The notes: generated by a model from the letters alone, not told the origin. Positions 18,208 through 27,857 are shown, counted from the first letter of the stretch. The stretch is DNA of 64,000 nucleotides from Mycolicibacillus koreensis (GCF_002104795.1 NZ_NCXO01000006.1:62001-126000); one strand, 5' to 3'. Made by a program: numbers and translations.

Positions 18208-18657
18208 ATGATTCGCGAGGTTGTCATCGCCGCGGCCGTGACCGTCGGCGCCGCGGCTGCGATCGGCGTGGCTCCCGGGCCCAGCGCCGCCGAGCCCGGA
18301 GGCCACTACGACACCGATGTGCCCGGGATGAACTACGAGGCGTCGGCGGGTGCCCCGTGCTACAGCTGGGAGCGGTTCATCTTCGGGCGCGGACCCGGTG
18401 GACAGACCCTGGCCTGCCACTGGATCCCCAACCAGGGGCCGCCCTGGGACCCACCGACCACCGGCTTTTGGGTGATATCGCCACCGATCCGCGGTGTCCA
18501 GGAGGTGGGTGCCCCGTGCCCGGACGCCAAACGCAGCCAGGTCTCGGCCCAGTCACCCGACGGGTTGCCGATGCTGTGCACCGAGCGGGGTTGGCAGCCC
18601 GGCTGGTTCACCGGCGGGGCCGGTCCCTATGCACCGCCGGGATTCTTCCAACCCTGA
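18208..18657 (+). CDS. Secreted mycobacterial protein (Rv1891-like)
   Basis: A 149-residue exported protein of unknown function. Residues 1-27 form a signal peptide (MIREVV then an Ala/Val core ending PSAAEPGG). The mature part carries four cysteines (GAPCYSWERF, LACHWIPN, GAPCPDAK, MLCTERGW), likely forming two disulfides, and a repeated aromatic W-x-P pattern. From memory it resembles M. tuberculosis Rv1891, which fits the neighbouring Rv1893- and Rv1894c-like genes. The ATG at 18208 is the only start that gives a signal peptide. Confidence 0.8.
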   Translation: MIREVVIAAAVTVGAAAAIGVAPGPSAAEPGGHYDTDVPGMNYEASAGAPCYSWERFIFGRGPGGQTLACHWIPNQGPPWDPPTTGFWVISPPIRGVQEVGAPCPDAKRSQVSAQSPDGLPMLCTERGWQPGWFTGGAGPYAPPGFFQP

Positions 18658-18730
18658 TCGGCCGGGCGGCTCCCGATCCGGCGTTCGGCGCTAAAATCTA
18701 ACCTGAGCTGCTAACCACGAGGAGACACTG

Positions 18731-18958
18731 ATGGCTTTCAACCCCAAGGACGCGCTGAACTCGGCGCGCGACATCGCTTCCCACGCCGTGGACAAGGCCT
18801 CCGACATCGTCGAGAACGCCGGCGACATCATCCGCGGTGACATCTCCGGCGGTGTGAACGGCATCGTCGAGAATTCCCTGGACATCGGCAGCCACACCAT
18901 CGAGAAGGTCAAGGAGATGGCGACCGGTCGCGACGACGACGTGGTCGACGACGCCTGA
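18731..18958 (+). CDS. Small amphipathic-helical protein (Rv1893-like)
   Basis: A 75-residue acidic protein without TM segment or signal. It is built from alternating amphipathic stretches (ASHAVDKASDIVENAGDIIRG, then GGVNGIVENSLDIGSHTIEKV), a pattern seen in small actinobacterial proteins of unknown role, and ends in an Asp-rich tail. The ATG at 18731 follows GAGGAG. A small gene occupies the same place before Rv1894c in M. tuberculosis (from memory). It is convergent with the nitronate-monooxygenase-like gene. Confidence 0.75.
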   Translation: MAFNPKDALNSARDIASHAVDKASDIVENAGDIIRGDISGGVNGIVENSLDIGSHTIEKVKEMATGRDDDVVDDA

Positions 18959-18970
18959 GCACGCACCGCC

Positions 18971-18982
18971 GCCCGGCCGGGC
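18971..18982. terminator. Possible bidirectional terminator between convergent genes
   Basis: GCCCGGCCGGGC is a 12-bp palindrome in the 35-base gap between two convergent genes. It lacks a T-tract on either side, so it is only a candidate. Confidence 0.3.
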
Positions 18983-18993
18983 CCGCGCCGGTG

Positions 18994-20124
18994 TCAGGCC
19001 CCGGCTGCCTCGTTGAGTTCATCGAGGCGGCCGCTGGCCTCCAGGTACTCCTGCACCCACCGGCCGATCACCGCGGAGGTCTTCTCGACCTTGGTGAACT
19101 GGCCGACCACCTGACCCACCGGGTTGAAGGCCACGTCGACGGTCTCGTTGGGGTATTTGTGGGTGGCTTTGACCGCCATTCCGGAGACCATGTACTGCAG
19201 CGGCATGCCCAGCGGTTCGGGGTTGCCCGGGGTCTCCCAGGCTTCGGTCCACTCGTTGCGCAGCATCCGGCACGGCTTGCCGGTGAATGAGCGGCTGCGC
19301 ACCGTGTCGCGGCTCGACGCCTGGACGTAGGCGTCCTGCTGCACCGGGGTGTTCTCGGCCTCCTCGACCATCAGCCACTGCGATCCGGTCCACGCCCCCT
19401 GGGTGCCCAGCGCCAGCGCCGCGGCGATCTGCTGACCGCTGCCGATCCCACCGGCCGCGAGCACCGGGGTGGGTGCAACCTCCTTGACGACCTGCGGCCA
19501 CAGCACGATCGATCCGACCTCACCGCAGTGACCGCCGCCCTCGCCGCCCTGGGCGATGATGATGTCGACGCCGGCGTCGGCGTGTTTGCGCGCCTGCGAC
19601 GGCGAGCCGCACAGCGCCGCGACTTTGCGCCCGGCGGCGTGGATGTGCTCGATCATGTCCGCCGGCGGGGTGCCCAGCGCGTTGGCGATCAGCGTCATCT
19701 TCGGGTGCCGCAGCGCGATCTCCACCTGCGGGGTGGCGGTGGCCTCGGTCCAGCCGAGCAGTTGCAGGGCGTTGTCGTCGGCGTCGTCGACGGGCACGCC
19801 GTGGTCGGCGAGGATCTTGCGGCCGAAATCCAGGTGCTGCTGGGGCACCATGTCCTGCAGCATCTTGGTGAGTTCCTCGGTGGACAGGTTGGCGTCCATG
19901 CCCTCGTATTTGTTGGGGATGACGATGTCGACGCCGTACGGGTGGTCGCCGATGTTCTCGTCGATCCAGTTCAGCTCGATTTCCAGCTGTTCGGGGGTGA
20001 AGCCGACCGCGCCGAGCACACCGAAGCCACCGGCCTTGCTCACCGCGACCACCACGTCGCGACAGTGGGTGAACGCGAAAATCGGGAACTCGATACCGAG
20101 GTCGTCGCAGAGGGGAGTGTGCAT
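18994..20124 (-). CDS. Nitronate monooxygenase-like flavoprotein (Rv1894c-like)
   Basis: A 376-residue TIM-barrel FMN enzyme of the NMO/2-nitropropane dioxygenase family. Visible motifs are PIFAFTHCRDVVVAVSKAGG at the N-terminus, VDIIIAQGGEGGGHCG around the active-site region and VLAAGGIGSGQQIAAALALG for FMN phosphate binding. The true substrate of this mycobacterial branch is unknown. The ATG at 20124 has AAGGA upstream. A KstR-type motif lies 32 bases upstream, suggesting control with sterol catabolism. Confidence 0.9.
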   Translation of the reverse strand: MHTPLCDDLGIEFPIFAFTHCRDVVVAVSKAGGFGVLGAVGFTPEQLEIELNWIDENIGDHPYGVDIVIPNKYEGMDANLSTEELTKMLQDMVPQQHLDFGRKILADHGVPVDDADDNALQLLGWTEATATPQVEIALRHPKMTLIANALGTPPADMIEHIHAAGRKVAALCGSPSQARKHADAGVDIIIAQGGEGGGHCGEVGSIVLWPQVVKEVAPTPVLAAGGIGSGQQIAAALALGTQGAWTGSQWLMVEEAENTPVQQDAYVQASSRDTVRSRSFTGKPCRMLRNEWTEAWETPGNPEPLGMPLQYMVSGMAVKATHKYPNETVDVAFNPVGQVVGQFTKVEKTSAVIGRWVQEYLEASGRLDELNEAAGA

Positions 20125-20155
20125 CGGTGCATCCTTACCGGGCCGGGAAGAAAAA

Positions 20156-20169
20156 TGTAACGCGTTCTA
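20156..20169. promoter_or_regulatory. KstR-type operator
   Basis: TGTAACGCGTTCTA fits the published KstR pattern TnnAACnnGTTnnA exactly and lies in the promoter of the nitronate-monooxygenase-like gene. Rv1894c is, from memory, among predicted KstR targets in M. tuberculosis. Confidence 0.7.
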
Positions 20170-20224
20170 GTTTAGCTAGTTTAGTACCCGCCGGCGGCCG
20201 ACAATGCAAGTGCGGGGCGTCGGT

Positions 20225-20717
20225 TCAGCTCCGCAACGCCGCGGTGAACGCCCGTTCGGCCGGCTCACCGTGGACGGCGAACACGATCCGGCGCAGCCCG
20301 GTGGGCCGGTGAGCCCGCACCGCGGCGACCATCAGCCGGGCGGCCTCGGCAAGCGGGAACCCGCCGACGCCGGTGCCGAACGCCACCAGCGCCAGCGACG
20401 TGCACCCCAGTTCGTCGGCGACGGCCACGGTGGAGGCGGTCGCCGCGGAGATGATCTGCGCAGACGTGGGGCCGCCGAGTTCCATCGTCGCCGCGTGGAT
20501 CACATACCGGGCGGGCAGCGCCGCGGGCGGTGGTGGCGACGGTCTCGCCGAGTCCGATCGGGGCCTTGTCGCGGGACTCGCGCACCAGGTCCGGACCGGC
20601 CGCGCGCGCGATCGCCGCGGCCACCCCGCCGCCGTGGCGCAACTCGGTATTGGCCGCGTTGGTGATCGCGTCGACCGCCAGCGTGGTGATGTCGACCTGG
20701 GCCACCTCCAGGTCCAT
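20225..20717 (-). pseudogene. Macro-domain protein, reading frame broken once
   Basis: The N-terminal part (MDLEVAQVDITTLAVDAITN from ATG 20717, then GGGVAAAIARAAGPDL) is a macro-domain ADP-ribose binding region. The C-terminal part (ARYVIHAATMELGG, then ALVAFGTGVGGFPLAEAARL) is in another frame. The switch is needed near 20520-20530, where a GC-rich run follows GETVATTA; the total length is one base more than a multiple of three, so a single inserted base explains it. Corrected, it would have 163 residues. It takes the place of the macro-domain gene Rv1899c (lppD) but shows no lipoprotein signal. A true pseudogene or a read error are both possible. Confidence 0.8.
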
Positions 20718-20728
20718 GCCCGCCGCAC

Positions 20729-21541
20729 TCACCCCCACAGCGCCGCCCACCCGAACCCGGCGACGCGGCGCACGGTGCTGCGCTGATCGGGACGCGCCAT
20801 CCGCAGCACCGGCCAGTTCTGCTCGGCGGCCATCGCGGCGAGCCCGGAGCGGGGATTGACCGGCCGCGGCCGGCCCACCAGGCTCATCAGCGCCGCGTCC
20901 TCGTCGCCGTCGGCGTAGAAATAGCTGTCCTGCAACGCGATGTTCTGCTCTGCGCAGAACTGTTGGACGGCAGCGGCTTTCTGTGTTCCCCAGACGACGG
21001 GGGTGCGCACACCGCCGGTGAGCAGCCCGTGCTCGTCGAGTTCGAAGTGATTGCACAGCACGTGGGGGATGTCGAGGTAGCGGGCGACCGGCTCGGCGTG
21101 GATGGTCAATGCCGACGAGCTGAGCACCACGGTGTGGCCGCGTCGCTGGTGCGCGTGGACGATCTCGCGCATCAGCGGATAGACCCGGCCGGTGATGCGG
21201 TGGGTGAACAGCCAGTCGCCGAGCGCGTCGAGGGTGGCGATCGACTCGCCTCGCAGGTATCCGGCGGCGCGCACCAACAGCCGGTCGAATTGGATGCGGC
21301 CGAGCCGGTAGCGGGTGGCGGCCTCGATGACGCCGAGGATCTCGCCGATCCGGGCCTGCCGCAGCCGAACCCGATGTCCGGCGTGCGCGGTCGCGGTGAA
21401 CCCGGCGACCAGCGTTCCGTCGAGATCGAAGAAGGCGCCGACGTGCGGCCCGGGCGGGCTCGCAGCGATCTGGGCCACCGCGTCGGGCACCGCCGGCTCC
21501 GTGCCTGGCCCGGCCCCTGCCCCGATCCCTGCCTCGGTCAT
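20729..21541 (-). CDS. HAD-IB family phosphatase (SerB-like)
   Basis: A 270-residue HAD hydrolase. Motif I is FFDLDGTLV near residues 37-45; motif II is in TVVLSSSAL; motif III and IV features are TQKAAAVQQF and YADGDEDAALM. The layout matches the HAD-IB subgroup (SerB/PlsC-linked phosphatases), with a four-helix cap between motifs I and II. About 30 Gly/Ala/Pro-rich residues precede motif I. Its stop is 11 bases from the macro-domain gene start, so the two may be one operon. The substrate could be a phosphoserine-like or phospholipid phosphate but is not shown. Confidence 0.85.
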   Translation of the reverse strand: MTEAGIGAGAGPGTEPAVPDAVAQIAASPPGPHVGAFFDLDGTLVAGFTATAHAGHRVRLRQARIGEILGVIEAATRYRLGRIQFDRLLVRAAGYLRGESIATLDALGDWLFTHRITGRVYPLMREIVHAHQRRGHTVVLSSSALTIHAEPVARYLDIPHVLCNHFELDEHGLLTGGVRTPVVWGTQKAAAVQQFCAEQNIALQDSYFYADGDEDAALMSLVGRPRPVNPRSGLAAMAAEQNWPVLRMARPDQRSTVRRVAGFGWAALWG

Positions 21542-21554
21542 TGTCTCGGCGACG

Positions 21555-22466
21555 CTATCCCTGGGCTTTGTCCCAGGTTTCGGCCAGCGTGGTCAGGATC
21601 TCCTCGGCGCGCCCCAATCCACCGAGGTGGCTCTCTCCGGGCATCGGGTACATCGTGGCCTCGGGTAGTCGCGCTACGACATGCTCGCCGTGCGAGAACG
21701 GGATGATGTGGTCGGCGTCGCCGTGCCACCAGTGCACCGGGACGGTGACCTCCTCGAGCCGGAAACCCCAGTCGTGGGCGAACACCACGGCGTCGGCGAA
21801 CGGCGCCGCCAGCTGTTTGCGGCTGCCGTTGAGCAGGTCGTCGAGGAACATCGCCTTGAACTCGGGGCGCCCCAGCAGTTGACGGTCACCTTCGGGGGAG
21901 AGCCGCGCGTAGAGCCCGAGTGCGGGGGAGGCGACCGGTCGGACCAGCCGGATCACACTGCTGGCGACCGCGCTGATCGGTCCACCGGCGACTTCGAGGA
22001 CCGGGGCGGCGACCGCGGCGAGTTTCATCAGCCCGCTGGGCATCCCGTCGGGCCCCGTGGACGGCGCGACCCCGCCGAGCACCCCGGCGGCAACCACCCG
22101 GTCGGGCATGGCGGCGGCGCACCCGAGCGTGTACGGACCGCCGCCGGAGAGCCCGATGACCGCCATCTGCTGCACACCCAACGTGTCGGCCATCGTGCCC
22201 AGGTCGTCGGCGAACTGCAACACGGTTTCGTACTGGTAGGGCGTCGAAGACCCGATCCCGGGCCGGTCCACCCCGATCAGCCGGATGTTCTCCCGCTCGG
22301 CGAAGAGCCGCGCCTCCAGCGGGATCTGGCGACGGGCCCCCGGGGTGCCGTGCAGCCAGAACATGGCCCGCCCCTGGGGTGCACCGAACTCGGCGAAACC
22401 GAGTTGGCGCCCCTCACCGACAGCAACGTTGCCCTCCAGCTTGGGCCGAGCGATTGCGACCACCAT
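21555..22466 (-). CDS. Alpha/beta-fold hydrolase
   Basis: About 303 residues. The nucleophile elbow is [11 protein letters not shown], the oxyanion strand is [14 protein letters not shown], the acid is in [12 protein letters not shown] and the His in [13 protein letters not shown]. It occupies the position of lipJ (Rv1900c) of M. tuberculosis but has only a hydrolase domain and no cyclase domain. The start at ATG 22466 puts the coding region clear of the divergent thiamine-binding-like gene; longer in-frame extensions would run across that gene. The substrate is unknown. Confidence 0.83.
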   Translation of the reverse strand: MVVAIARPKLEGNVAVGEGRQLGFAEFGAPQGRAMFWLHGTPGARRQIPLEARLFAERENIRLIGVDRPGIGSSTPYQYETVLQFADDLGTMADTLGVQQMAVIGLSGGGPYTLGCAAAMPDRVVAAGVLGGVAPSTGPDGMPSGLMKLAAVAAPVLEVAGGPISAVASSVIRLVRPVASPALGLYARLSPEGDRQLLGRPEFKAMFLDDLLNGSRKQLAAPFADAVVFAHDWGFRLEEVTVPVHWWHGDADHIIPFSHGEHVVARLPEATMYPMPGESHLGGLGRAEEILTTLAETWDKAQG

Positions 22467-22586
22467 GGTCAAGAGTGTGACATGGACGACGCCGCCCCGG
22501 CACCTCGCTCCGTGTCGGCGGCGCGATCCGCTGCGGGCCGGGCCGGCCACCAGCGGGCGCAATACTGGACGGCGGAGGTGGAGACG

Positions 22587-22895
22587 ATGTCGGTTCTGGT
22601 TGCATTCTCGGTGAGCCCGATGGGCACCGGCGAAGGGGTCAGCGAAGCGGTCGCCGAGGCGGTGCGGGTGGTGCGGGAATCGGGGCTGCCCAATCATACC
22701 GACGCGATGTTCACCGTGATCGAGGGAGACACCTGGGAGCAGGTGATGACGGTGGTGCACCGTGCGGTCGAGGCGGTGGCCGCGCGTGCCCCGCGGGTGA
22801 GCACCGTGATCAAAGTCGACTGGCGTGAGGGTGTCTCCGACGCGCTGACCCACAAGGTGCAGGCGGTGGAGCGCCACCTGCAGTCATCGGACTAG
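22587..22895 (+). CDS. MTH1187/YqgV-family thiamine-binding protein (Rv1898-like)
   Basis: A 102-residue ferredoxin-like fold protein. The family signature is [15 protein letters not shown] at the start, [20 protein letters not shown] in the middle and the helix [12 protein letters not shown]. Members bind thiamine and form tetramers. The ATG at 22587 has GGAGGTGGAG upstream. It is followed by cinA 11 bases later on the same strand, as Rv1898 is close to cinA in M. tuberculosis. Confidence 0.9.
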   Translation: MSVLVAFSVSPMGTGEGVSEAVAEAVRVVRESGLPNHTDAMFTVIEGDTWEQVMTVVHRAVEAVAARAPRVSTVIKVDWREGVSDALTHKVQAVERHLQSSD

Positions 22896-22906
22896 CCTTC
22901 TAACCG

Positions 22907-24217
22907 GTGAGCACACGCGCGGGAATCGTCGTAACCGGAACCGAGGTTCTGACCGGACGCATCCAGGACCGCAACGGCCCGTGGATCGCCGACCGGTTGC
23001 TGGAGTTGGGCGTGGAGCTGGCTCACGTCACGATCTGCGGTGACCGCCCCCGCGACCTCACCGCCGCGCTGCGGTTCTTGTCCGACACCGGGATCGACCT
23101 GATCATCACCAGCGGGGGACTCGGGCCGACCGCCGACGACCTGACCGTGCAGACCGTCGCGGAGTTCTGCGGACGTGAGCTGGTGTTGGATACCGACCTC
23201 GAGGCGACCATCGCCACGATTCTGCGCTCGCTGATGCGCCGCTATCCCGACGCCGACTTCGAGGCGGTGATGGCGGCCAACCGCAAACAGGCCCTCGTCC
23301 CGGCCGGCGCCGCCGTGCTCGCCCCGGTGGGCACCGCGCCCGGTGTCGTCGTTCCCGCCACGGCGGCGGGTGCCCCCACCGTCGTGGTGCTGCCCGGCCC
23401 GCCGCGGGAACTGCAGGCGATGTGGCCCGCGGCGCTGGCCACCGCGTCGGTACAGCAGGCGATCGCCGCCCGTACCCACTACCGCCAGCAGACCGTGCGG
23501 ATGTTCGGGCTGCCCGAGTCCAACCTGGCCGACTGCCTGCGCGAGGCCGAACGCAGCATCGCCGGCTTCGAGCGCCTGGAGATCACCACCTGTCTGCGCC
23601 GCGGCGAACTGGAGATCGTCACCCGCTACGAACCCGACGCCCCCGGCGCCGCCGACGCCTACACCGCCCTGGTGGAGTTGCTCAGTACCCGCCATCCCCG
23701 TGAGGTGTTCTCCACCGACGGGTCGCTGATCGACGAGCAGGTCGCGGCGCTGCTGGCCGGGCGCACCGTGGCGACCGCCGAGTCGTGCACGGCGGGGCTG
23801 CTGGCGGCCCGGCTCACCGAGGTGCCGGGATCGTCGGCGTACGTGACCGGGGGAGTGGTCAGCTACTCCAACGCCGCGAAAACCGAGCTTCTGGGGGTGG
23901 ATGCGGGCTTGATCGAGGAGCACGGCGCGGTCTCCGAGCCGGTCGCCCAGGCGATGGCCACCGGCGCTTTGCGCCGGTTCGACGCCGACACGGCGATCGC
24001 GATCACCGGGATCGCCGGGCCCACGGGGGGATCGCCGGACAAGCCGGTGGGCACGGTCTGCTTCACCGCCGCACTCGCCGACGGCCGCTGCCTGACCCGC
24101 ACCGTACGGCTGCCCGGTGACCGCGCCGACGTGCGGGAACGCTCCACCACGGTGGCGCTGCATCTGTTGCGCCGGGTGTTGGGCGAGAAGGCGACCGGCG
24201 ACGCCGCCGCGCGCTAA
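22907..24217 (+). CDS. cinA: CinA family protein (competence/damage-inducible; NMN deamidase)
   Basis: A 436-residue CinA. The N-terminal MoCF-like domain ([34 protein letters not shown]) acts in other species on ADP-ribose. The C-terminal PncC domain ([35 protein letters not shown]) hydrolyses nicotinamide mononucleotide to nicotinate mononucleotide, recycling NAD. It starts with GTG at 22907, 11 bases after the thiamine-binding-like gene. Its stop overlaps the convergent MFS stop by 4 bases. Confidence 0.95.
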   Translation: MSTRAGIVVTGTEVLTGRIQDRNGPWIADRLLELGVELAHVTICGDRPRDLTAALRFLSDTGIDLIITSGGLGPTADDLTVQTVAEFCGRELVLDTDLEATIATILRSLMRRYPDADFEAVMAANRKQALVPAGAAVLAPVGTAPGVVVPATAAGAPTVVVLPGPPRELQAMWPAALATASVQQAIAARTHYRQQTVRMFGLPESNLADCLREAERSIAGFERLEITTCLRRGELEIVTRYEPDAPGAADAYTALVELLSTRHPREVFSTDGSLIDEQVAALLAGRTVATAESCTAGLLAARLTEVPGSSAYVTGGVVSYSNAAKTELLGVDAGLIEEHGAVSEPVAQAMATGALRRFDADTAIAITGIAGPTGGSPDKPVGTVCFTAALADGRCLTRTVRLPGDRADVRERSTTVALHLLRRVLGEKATGDAAAR

Positions 24218-25698
24218 TCCTGCGCGGCGACCAGGGCGTGGGCCTCCTCGTGGGAGCTCACCGCCGGGGTGGCCCCGGGCAGCGGCTTGCCGTTGGGTTC
24301 GCTGATCAGCGCGATGCTGATCAGCCCGACGGCGCCGGCGGCGATCAGGTAGTAACCCGGCCAGTTGAGGTCTTTGGTTGCCGACAACAAGGTGCTCATG
24401 ACCAGGGCGGTCGTCCCGCCGAACAGCGAGACGAAGATGTTGAACGAGATCGCCAGGCCGCTGTAGCGGACCTGGGTGGGAAACAGCGCCGGCAGTGTCG
24501 ACGGTGCGGTGCCGGAGAAACAGGCCAGCATCAACCCGATCATCAGCAGCCCGGCGAACGTGCTGATCACGGTGCCGCCGCGCAACAGCAGCACCGCCGG
24601 CAGCGACAACACGATCAGCCCGATCGCCCCGGTGGCCAGCACCGGGCGCCGGCCCACCCGGTCGCTGAGCCGGCCGATGACCGGGATCAACACGATCAGC
24701 ATCACCAGCACCGCGATCTGCATGAACTGGGTTGCGGTCTGGTCGACCCCGCCGAGACCGAACTCGGGCAGGTCGGCCAGATAGGTGGGGATGTAGCTGG
24801 TGAGCATGTAGTTGGTGACATTCCAGGTGATCACGATGCCCCCGCAGAGCAGGATCGCCCGCCAGTAGTGCACGAACACCGCCCGCACACCGGTCTTGGA
24901 CTCGTCGTGCTGGTGCTCGGACTGCTCCTCGAGCAACTTCTCGAAGGCCGGGGTCTCCTCCAGCCGCAGCCGCAGGAACAGCCCCACCATGCCCAGCGGC
25001 AGCGCCAGCAGGAACGGGATCCGGTACCCCCAGCTCAACAGGTCGTCTTCGGGCATCAGCGCAGTGAGGATCGCCACCGTCGCCGCACCCAGGGAGTACC
25101 CGGTGAAGGTGCCGAACTCCAGCCAGCTGCCGGTGAAGCCGCGACGCTTGTCCGGGGTGTATTCGGCGATGAACGTCATCGACCCGCTGTATTCGCCCCC
25201 GGTCGACAGGCCCTGGCCCAGCTTGGCGATCAAAACCAGGATCGGCGCGGCGATCCCGATCGAGTCGTAGCTGGGCACCAATCCGATGCAGAACGTGCTG
25301 GCCGCCATCAGGATGACCGTCATCGCCAACACCTTGGTGCGACCGATGCGATCGCCGAGCGAGCCGAAGATCAGCCCACCGATGGGCCGGACCAGAAACG
25401 ACGAGGCGAAGACCCCGAACGCCGCGATCAGCGACGCCGTGTCCGACATCCCCGCGAAGAACACCTTCTGCAGGGTGAGGATGAAGTAGCCGTAGACCCC
25501 GAAGTCGTACCACTCGGTGATGTTGCCGACGGTGGCGGCCGCGACCGCCCGTTTCACGACTTTCGGGTCGGTGACCGTGATGTCTTCCGCCCGCAATGCC
25601 GCATCCTGCGTGGCGTCTACAGCCGAACTTGCCACGCGGGTGCCGCCCTCCTTCTCCGTCGTCGCCGAAGTGGTGTCGGTCCCGTCAGCGTAGGGCAT
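24214..25698 (-). CDS. MFS transporter, metabolite:H+ symporter type
   Basis: A 494-residue twelve-helix carrier of the MHS group (ProP/KgtP relatives). The MHS start is visible: [14 protein letters not shown] in the first helix, then [22 protein letters not shown] with the loop 2-3 motif, [15 protein letters not shown], and [13 protein letters not shown] after helix 6. Such carriers move organic acids, betaines or dicarboxylates with protons; the substrate cannot be told. It occupies the place of nanT (Rv1902c) next to cinA. The N-terminal 50 residues are hydrophilic. Confidence 0.9.
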   Translation of the reverse strand: MPYADGTDTTSATTEKEGGTRVASSAVDATQDAALRAEDITVTDPKVVKRAVAAATVGNITEWYDFGVYGYFILTLQKVFFAGMSDTASLIAAFGVFASSFLVRPIGGLIFGSLGDRIGRTKVLAMTVILMAASTFCIGLVPSYDSIGIAAPILVLIAKLGQGLSTGGEYSGSMTFIAEYTPDKRRGFTGSWLEFGTFTGYSLGAATVAILTALMPEDDLLSWGYRIPFLLALPLGMVGLFLRLRLEETPAFEKLLEEQSEHQHDESKTGVRAVFVHYWRAILLCGGIVITWNVTNYMLTSYIPTYLADLPEFGLGGVDQTATQFMQIAVLVMLIVLIPVIGRLSDRVGRRPVLATGAIGLIVLSLPAVLLLRGGTVISTFAGLLMIGLMLACFSGTAPSTLPALFPTQVRYSGLAISFNIFVSLFGGTTALVMSTLLSATKDLNWPGYYLIAAGAVGLISIALISEPNGKPLPGATPAVSSHEEAHALVAAQD

Positions 25699-25752
25699 TC
25701 GCTAGCGAGTAGCGATTTCCGGCTGCGGGGCGCCGCCGGACGGCCCGGTTGA

Positions 25753-26289
25753 TCAGGGCCCGGGCACCTGCCCACCGCCGTGCAGGAGCGAGCCCAGATT
25801 GAGTTTGCCGATGTCGTCACGCAGTTTGTTCTTCGCCGCCGCCGGGTCGAGTCCGGGCGGGGCCTGCTCGGTCTCGCTGCGATGCCACGGCTGGCATCCG
25901 CTGGTCCGAAACTCGGTGTCGGTCGGCTCGATCTGCACGACCTGCGGCTTTTTGGTCATCGCGTTGTCGACGATCTCACCGTCACGGCTGCGCCTCCAGT
26001 AACAGGTGGCGTCCTCGGCGGGACCCGCCGAGGTGTAGGTGCCGGGAGCGATCTGCTCACCGACGCGGTAGGTGCCGTCCTCCTCGATCGCCGTGGCGGG
26101 CTGTCCCTCGGCGGGCGCCTCAGCGGCGGGCGCCTCGGCGGTGGGCGACGGAGGCGGTTCCGGGGCGGGCTCGGGGTCGGCCGCTGCAATGGTGGCACCG
26201 GCCAGCGCGGTCGCGCACGCCACCAGGGCCGTCGACAAGCCCGCCGGCAAGCCCGTCGACAAGCCCGCCGTCACCGCCCGCGTCCACAT
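25753..26289 (-). CDS. Exported protein (Rv1906c-like)
   Basis: A 178-residue secreted protein of unknown function. A signal peptide covers about residues 1-38 (ending IAAADPEP), followed by a Pro/Glu/Ala-rich linker. The conserved part reads GTYRVGEQIAPGTYTS, CYWRRSRDGEIVDN and FRTSGCQPWH, with two cysteines likely bonded. This is the small beta-rich domain of the mycobacterial Rv1906c family. ATG 26289 gives the complete signal peptide. Confidence 0.8.
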   Translation of the reverse strand: MWTRAVTAGLSTGLPAGLSTALVACATALAGATIAAADPEPAPEPPPSPTAEAPAAEAPAEGQPATAIEEDGTYRVGEQIAPGTYTSAGPAEDATCYWRRSRDGEIVDNAMTKKPQVVQIEPTDTEFRTSGCQPWHRSETEQAPPGLDPAAAKNKLRDDIGKLNLGSLLHGGGQVPGP

Positions 26290-26425
26290 GGGTCTCCACC
26301 TTACGCGCCGCCGGCCCGCCCAGCCCGGTCTGATCGGCGGACATGATCAGGATCACCGTTGCAACACCGCGGCGCCGGTCACCTCCCCGGTTAGCGCCGT
26401 TTCTGCTGTTACCCTGCGGAATCGG

Positions 26426-26491
26426 CGGGTTATGGCCGGGTTAGGGCCGGGTTATGGCCGGGTTTGTGCCGGGTTAGTGCCGGGTTAGTGC
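26426..26491. repeat. Six-copy 11-bp tandem repeat upstream of the acyltransferase gene
   Basis: Six consecutive units of the form CGGGTTAKKGC (CGGGTTATGGC, CGGGTTAGGGC, CGGGTTTGTGC, CGGGTTAGTGC) fill 66 bases without a gap. The period is close to one DNA helical turn. They lie about 100 bases upstream of the acyltransferase start, in the 304-base gap 26290-26593, which otherwise holds no gene. Confidence 0.9.
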
Positions 26492-26593
26492 ACAGGCCCC
26501 GGTTGTCGTCCACCCCTGGGACGAACACCGAAACCCCAACGGACACCGACAGAAAACGACCAAAGACCAACGAAAAACCGACGAAAGATCACT

Positions 26594-27790
26594 GTGGGCA
26601 GCGGAGAGATCAAGGCACTGACCGGCCTGCGGATCGTGGCTGCCCTGTGGGTGGTGCTGTTTCATTTCCGCCCACTGTTGGCCGGGGCGGCCCCGTACCG
26701 CGCCGAAGTGCTCGCCCCCGTCCTCGACACCGGCGCCCAGGGCGTGGACCTGTTCTTCATCCTCAGCGGTTTCGTGCTGACCTGGAACTATGCCAACCGG
26801 ATGGGGCAGTCGTGGTCGACACGCGCGACGCTGCGGTTCCTGTGGCTGCGGTTGGCGCGGGTCTGGCCGGTCTACCTGGTGACCCTGCACCTGGCGGCGG
26901 CCTGGATCATCTTCACCCTCCACGTCGGCGACACACCGTCGGAGCAGGCGCAGCGCCTCACCGCGGTCAGCTACCTGCGCCAGCTACTACTGGTGCAACT
27001 GTGGTTCGAGCCGTATTTCGACGACACCAGCTGGGACGGCCCCGCCTGGTCGATCAGCGCCGAGTGGCTCGCCTACCTGCTGTTCGGGCTGCTCATCCTG
27101 GTGATTTTCCGGGTGGCACGGGTGACCCGGGCGCGGGGGCTGCTGTGGCTGGCGTTCGCCGCCTCGCTGCCGCCGATCCTGCTGCTGCTGGCCACCGGCG
27201 AGTTCTACACCCCGTGGAGTTGGCTGCCGCGGATCGTCATGCAGTTCACCGCCGGCGCGCTGGCGTGCGCGGCGGTGCGCAAGCTGCATCTGACACACCG
27301 CACTCGGGTCGGGGTGGGCTGGCTGTCGCTGGCCCTGATCGCGGCGATCGTGGCCGCGCTGTACTGGATCGACGCGCACCCGATAGCCACCGTGCCCGAT
27401 GCCCGCGGTCTGGTCGACGTGCTGTTCGTTCCTCTGGTGATCACCCTCGCGGTGGGGGTGGGCAGCCTGCCGCGGCTGCTGTCGACGCGGCTGTTCGTCT
27501 ACGGCGGCCAGATCTCGTTCGCGCTGTACATGGTGCACGAACTGGTCCACACCAGCTGGAACTGGGTGGCGATCGAATACGACCTGGATCTCAATGCCGC
27601 ACAGGGAAAATTGGTGCTGGTGGTCGTCCTCGCGGTGTGTCTGGCCGCGGCGAGCCTGCTGTATCACGCGGTGGAGGAACCGACCCGCCGGTGGATGCGC
27701 CGCATGGTCGATGTCCGCGACACCGACACCCCGGTGGCGCCCGCTCCGGCGGCGGCCGAGCCGGCCGCGGTGGCCGCCGCACTGCGGTGA
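26594..27790 (+). CDS. Acyltransferase family 3 membrane protein (OafA/YrhL type)
   Basis: A 398-residue integral membrane protein with about ten helices. The acyltransferase-3 hallmarks are the N-terminal IKALTGLRIVAALWVVLFHF with the catalytic His, the DLFFILSGFVL segment, and WSISAEWLAYL in the middle. It would move acetyl or other acyl groups onto surface sugars or lipids. The start is a GTG at 26594 in an AT-richer leader. The C-terminal tail is Pro/Ala-rich. The SGNH hydrolase gene follows 67 bases later on the same strand and could act on the same substrate, since AT3 and SGNH domains are often fused in other bacteria. Confidence 0.9.
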   Translation: MGSGEIKALTGLRIVAALWVVLFHFRPLLAGAAPYRAEVLAPVLDTGAQGVDLFFILSGFVLTWNYANRMGQSWSTRATLRFLWLRLARVWPVYLVTLHLAAAWIIFTLHVGDTPSEQAQRLTAVSYLRQLLLVQLWFEPYFDDTSWDGPAWSISAEWLAYLLFGLLILVIFRVARVTRARGLLWLAFAASLPPILLLLATGEFYTPWSWLPRIVMQFTAGALACAAVRKLHLTHRTRVGVGWLSLALIAAIVAALYWIDAHPIATVPDARGLVDVLFVPLVITLAVGVGSLPRLLSTRLFVYGGQISFALYMVHELVHTSWNWVAIEYDLDLNAAQGKLVLVVVLAVCLAAASLLYHAVEEPTRRWMRRMVDVRDTDTPVAPAPAAAEPAAVAAALR

Positions 27791-27857
27791 CCGCCGATTT
27801 GGTTTGATTACGTTCCACAAAACCGATTCGTGACGACGGAAGGCTCGGACGGCTGTG

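Noticed and set aside
22892-25513. Leftward 873-codon frame over cinA and the MFS gene
   Set aside because: It runs out of frame through both real genes and lacks domain features.
26426-26491. CRISPR array
   Set aside because: The repeats are contiguous 11-bp units without spacers, and no cas genes are present.
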